Source: Rhodococcus sp. KRD197
Lineage (GTDB): Bacteria > Actinomycetota > Actinomycetes > Mycobacteriales > Mycobacteriaceae
Assembly: GCF_017168235.1 (NCBI RefSeq)
Contig: NZ_JABFAO010000014.1
Span: forward strand, 79,417 to 143,416
Reading direction: 5' to 3'
DNA length: 64,000 bases
The position numbers were made by a program, and so were the translations under genes. How positions within the stretch are numbered: position 1 is the stretch's first letter; every line of letters starts with the position of its first letter. The notes beneath the pieces were generated by a model that made no database searches, was not told where the DNA came from, and saw only the letters and a list, made by a program, of their open reading frames with translations. Positions 61,205 through 64,000 of the stretch are shown one piece after another.

Positions 61205-62157
61205 TCGTTGCACTGACGCTGCTCTTGGCCGCGATCATCGTGGCCGTCGCGGCGCCGACGCTGCTCACCCCGATGAGTGGGCACGTGAGTCCCTCCCTTG
61301 CGCTCACTGCATGGATCGGCAGCATCGCAGGAGTACTTTTTCTCGTCGGATCCGCAGTGACCGTATTGCTGTGGCCCGGCCATGCGCCGGCCGAGGGGCT
61401 GATCGAACTTGCCATCCGTTGTCTGGGGTCGCTGCAACACGCGGCGCAACCCTGGATAGGAGAAGCGGTCGCCGGCGCATCGGTCGTTCTTGCCGTGTCG
61501 GCGTCAGCCCGAGTGCTGCGGTTGACCCGCCGTCAACTTCGGGCACGGTCCAAGGTGCGCGACTATCACCGTGATGTCATCGCCGTCGTCGCGCGCACGG
61601 ACTCCGGACCCGAACCCATCATGTGGCTGGACCACCCGCTCCCGCTGGCCTACAGCATCGACGGTCGCCCGGGCTACGTCGTGGCCACCGAAGGCTTGCT
61701 CGCGCATCTCGATCCCGATCAGCAGCGGGCAGTGATCGCACACGAACGCGCCCACTTGCGTGGGCGCCACCACCGCATCGTCAACATCTGCGAGATCCTG
61801 GCCACAGCATTTCCTCGCGTTCCTCTGTTCGCCGCAGCACCGGTGGCGGTGCGGGTTCTGGTCGAGGTCGCAGCTGACCGGGCCGCGGCCGCAGTCACCA
61901 GCGCGGAGACCGTGCGGTCGGCGCTGTCGACGGTCTCGCAGGCACATTCGGCGCGTCCGCTGTGGGCGCTGGGCCTGATCGGCGATTCGACCTCCGAACG
62001 GTTGTATCACCTGAATACGAGCGCGCCGGTGCTGCGCCGAACCGGGGCAAGCGCCTACGCTGCCGCCGCGGTGCTGCCACTGGTGGTGCCGGCAGTGTTG
62101 GCCATCGTTTCGCTCAGTGCGGTCTCTGCAGCAGCGTGCGCGGTCCTGCTGACCTGA
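61201..62157 (+). CDS. M56 (BlaR1-type) membrane metalloprotease, right copy
   Basis: A 318-residue protein like the left copy, with HERAH (H181, E182, H185) and VEVAADR intact, and again without a penicillin-sensing domain. It is translationally coupled to blaI by ATGA. It probably cleaves or inactivates BlaI after an envelope signal. Confidence 0.88.
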   Translation: MIVALTLLLAAIIVAVAAPTLLTPMSGHVSPSLALTAWIGSIAGVLFLVGSAVTVLLWPGHAPAEGLIELAIRCLGSLQHAAQPWIGEAVAGASVVLAVSASARVLRLTRRQLRARSKVRDYHRDVIAVVARTDSGPEPIMWLDHPLPLAYSIDGRPGYVVATEGLLAHLDPDQQRAVIAHERAHLRGRHHRIVNICEILATAFPRVPLFAAAPVAVRVLVEVAADRAAAAVTSAETVRSALSTVSQAHSARPLWALGLIGDSTSERLYHLNTSAPVLRRTGASAYAAAAVLPLVVPAVLAIVSLSAVSAAACAVLLT

Positions 62158-62163
62158 CCCACC

Positions 62164-62188
62164 CAAATACTATGCTGCATAGTATTTG
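62164..62188. promoter_or_regulatory. BlaI-type operator, site 12
   Basis: Perfect dyad: CAAATACTATG, spacer CTG, mirror. It lies 7 bp after the M56 stop and 54 bp before ctaD, the counterpart of site 4. Confidence 0.88.
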
Positions 62189-62241
62189 AGCTAGGCTATC
62201 GGACGCGTCCTGCAATTCGCGTGCGATACGAAGGTGGTTCC

Positions 62242-64000
62242 ATGACGGCGCTGACATCTCCTCCCGCTTCGTCGGCGGTTCGCCCCTATCCACCCCGTAG
62301 GGCTCGCAAGGGTGCGTTTCTGCACACGATGGTCACCACCACCGATCCCAAGGTCATCGGACTGATGTACCTGGTGACCTCGTTCGGGTTCTTCCTCGTC
62401 GGCGGCCTCATGGCGTTGATCATGCGCTCCGAACTCGCCGTCCCCGGAATGCAATTTCTCTCCAACGAGCAGTACAACCAACTTTTCACCATGCACGGCA
62501 CGATCATGCTGCTGCTCTACGCCACCCCGATCGTCTTCGGCTTCGGCAACTACATTCTGCCGCTGCAGATCGGCGCACCTGATGTCGCATTCCCGCGGCT
62601 CAACGCCTTCTCTTACTGGCTGTATCTCTTCGGCGCCCTCGTCACCACCGCCGGGTTCATCAGCCCCGGCGGCGCCGCCGACTTCGGCTGGACCGCGTAC
62701 ACACCGTTGAGCAGTGCCGTCTACTCCCCGGGAATCGGATCCGACCTGTGGATCGTGGGTCTGCTCATCGCAGGTCTGGGCACCATCCTGGGCGGAGTCA
62801 ACATGGTCACCACGATCGTGTGTCTGCGCGCGCCGGGAATGACGATGTTCCGCATGCCGATCTTCACCTGGAACATCCTGGTGACCTCGATCCTGATCCT
62901 GCTGGCGTTTCCCTTGCTGACCGCGGCACTGATGGGCCTGCTCGCCGACCGCAAACTCGGCACCCACATCTTCGATCCCGCCAACGGCGGAGCGTTGCTC
63001 TGGCAGCACCTGTTCTGGTTCTTCGGTCACCCCGAGGTCTACATCATCGCGCTACCGTTCTTCGGCATCGTCTCGGAGATCTTTCCGGTCTTCTCCCGCA
63101 AACCCATCTTCGGGTACAAGGGCCTGATCTACGCCACCGTCGGCATCGCGGCGCTCTCCATTGCCGTGTGGGCGCACCACATGTACGCCACCGGCGCCGT
63201 ACTTCTGCCCTTCTTCTCCTTCATGACCTTCCTGATCGCCGTCCCGACCGGCGTGAAGATCTTCAACTGGATCGGAACCATGTGGCGCGGGCAGGTCACC
63301 CTCGAATCCCCCATGCTCTTCTCTATCGGATTCCTCATCACGTTCGTCTTCGGCGGGCTGTCCGGAGTGCTCCTGGCGAGCCCGCCCATCGACTTCAACG
63401 TCACCGACACCTACTTCGTCGTCGCGCACTTCCACTATGTCGTCTTCGGGACCGTTGTCTTCGCCACCTACGCCGGCATCTACTTCTGGTTCCCCAAGAT
63501 GACCGGCCGCATGCTCGACGAACGACTGGGCAAGTGGCACTTCTGGATGACATTCCTCGGATTCCACGCCACCTTCCTCGTCCAGCACTGGCTCGGAGCG
63601 CAAGGAATGCCGCGCCGCTATGCCGACTACCTTCCCTCGGACGGGTTCACCACCCTCAACCAGATCTCGACCGTGGGGTCGTTCGTCCTCGGAGCGTCGA
63701 CGCTGCCGTTCATCTGGAACGTCTTCAAAAGCTACCGCTACGGCGAAGTCGTCACCGTCGACGACCCCTGGGGCTTCGGCAACTCCCTCGAGTGGGCGAC
63801 CAGTTGCCCACCCCCGCGGCACAACTTCACCGAGATACCCCGAATCCGCTCCGAACGACCAGCATTCGAACTGCACTATCCGCACATGGTCGAACGCATC
63901 CGCGCCGAGCAGCACGTCGGTGGCCCGCACTCGGATTCGATCGCGCCCTCGGAAGTGATCACCGAAGCCATCGCCGGCCATGAACGATCCGATCCTCCGG
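62242..64000 (+). CDS. ctaD: Cytochrome c oxidase subunit I (right copy, runs off the window)
   Basis: At least 586 codons of ctaD, aligned with the left copy from MTALTSPP through EAIAG at about 63978; after that the reading (HERSDPP) differs from the left C-terminus ([11 protein letters not shown]) and continues past the window. All haem and copper ligands are kept (MHGT, GHPEVY, HH, HFH). Controlled by site 12. Subunits II and III are not seen. Confidence 0.92.
   Translation, partial: MTALTSPPASSAVRPYPPRRARKGAFLHTMVTTTDPKVIGLMYLVTSFGFFLVGGLMALIMRSELAVPGMQFLSNEQYNQLFTMHGTIMLLLYATPIVFGFGNYILPLQIGAPDVAFPRLNAFSYWLYLFGALVTTAGFISPGGAADFGWTAYTPLSSAVYSPGIGSDLWIVGLLIAGLGTILGGVNMVTTIVCLRAPGMTMFRMPIFTWNILVTSILILLAFPLLTAALMGLLADRKLGTHIFDPANGGALLWQHLFWFFGHPEVYIIALPFFGIVSEIFPVFSRKPIFGYKGLIYATVGIAALSIAVWAHHMYATGAVLLPFFSFMTFLIAVPTGVKIFNWIGTMWRGQVTLESPMLFSIGFLITFVFGGLSGVLLASPPIDFNVTDTYFVVAHFHYVVFGTVVFATYAGIYFWFPKMTGRMLDERLGKWHFWMTFLGFHATFLVQHWLGAQGMPRRYADYLPSDGFTTLNQISTVGSFVLGASTLPFIWNVFKSYRYGEVVTVDDPWGFGNSLEWATSCPPPRHNFTEIPRIRSERPAFELHYPHMVERIRAEQHVGGPHSDSIAPSEVITEAIAGHERSDPP

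Larger units (their letters stand above)
54240..63978. repeat. Right arm of the large inverted duplication
   Basis: Mirror of 5790-15485: lnt, lspA, CDF, copD-ctaG, M23, blaI, M56, ctaD. Homology ends near 63978, inside the last codons of ctaD, where the reading switches from EAIAG to sequence unlike the left copy. The start lies within lnt; beyond the left breakpoint the right gene continues intact. Confidence 0.85.

Noticed and set aside
62748..63983. Long arginine- and histidine-rich frame on the plus strand, and a long frame on the minus strand at 63052-63981
   Set aside because: Both are out-of-frame or antisense readings of the right ctaD, whose oxidase ligands are intact in the frame starting at 62242.

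Overview
The window is high-GC actinobacterial DNA and reads as part of a large plasmid from a mycolic-acid-type actinomycete, most likely Rhodococcus or a close relative. Support comes from CcsB/ResB-type cytochrome c biogenesis, CopD-CtaG fusions, DUF4229, DUF3105 and Rv3651-like proteins, a GlxR/Crp-type regulator, frequent GTG starts, two plasmid replication modules, insertion sequences and a recombinase module. The genus is inferred; the plasmid nature is well supported.

Layout. (1) 0.7-15.5 kb is a copper and respiration island: DUF4229, DUF3105-DUF305, a secreted M23 peptidase, CtaG and CopC, cytochrome oxidase subunit I (ctaD), an operon of M23 peptidase, BlaI-type repressor and M56 protease, a CopD-CtaG fusion, a CDF cation exporter, a Rieske lipoprotein, signal peptidase II (lspA) and a broken lnt. 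(2) 15.5-38.4 kb is plasmid backbone and accessory DNA: two modules of ribbon-helix-helix protein plus primase-polymerase-like Rep, an IS1380-type element, a PAS/MBL/diguanylate cyclase/ketosynthase cluster, a Crp regulator, a RES-Xre toxin-antitoxin, a HAD phosphatase and a three-gene recombinase block. (3) 38.7-53.2 kb holds further metal and thiol functions: a MerR-controlled efflux locus with an NTF2-thioredoxin-ankyrin fusion, MntH, an operon DsbA-VKOR-TlpA-TlpA-CcdA, a CadC-type repressor with a Zn/Cd ATPase and DUF3703, and CcsB/ResB. (4) 53.2 kb to the end is a mirror image of part of region 1: lnt (intact), lspA, CDF, CopD-CtaG, M23-BlaI-M56, ctaD.

The main signal is a shared palindromic operator (ideal half-site AAATACTATG, 3-nt spacer, mirrored half-site) in front of nearly every transcription unit of regions 1 and 4 and before resB-ccsB. 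I count twelve convincing copies and one doubtful one. The only fitting regulators in the window are the two BlaI-type repressors, each overlapping an M56 protease gene that lacks a penicillin-sensing domain, so the island looks like one BlaI/M56 regulon. No beta-lactamase is present. The controlled genes instead encode copper handling, cytochrome oxidase and cytochrome c assembly, lipoprotein maturation and cell-wall hydrolases. My inference is that the plasmid supplies inducible spare copies of envelope enzymes that fail under copper or related stress, beside true resistance genes. The two arms are clearly diverged (about nine in ten residues identical in the CDF proteins by eye), so the mirrored duplication is not recent. 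The replicon and backbone lie between the arms.
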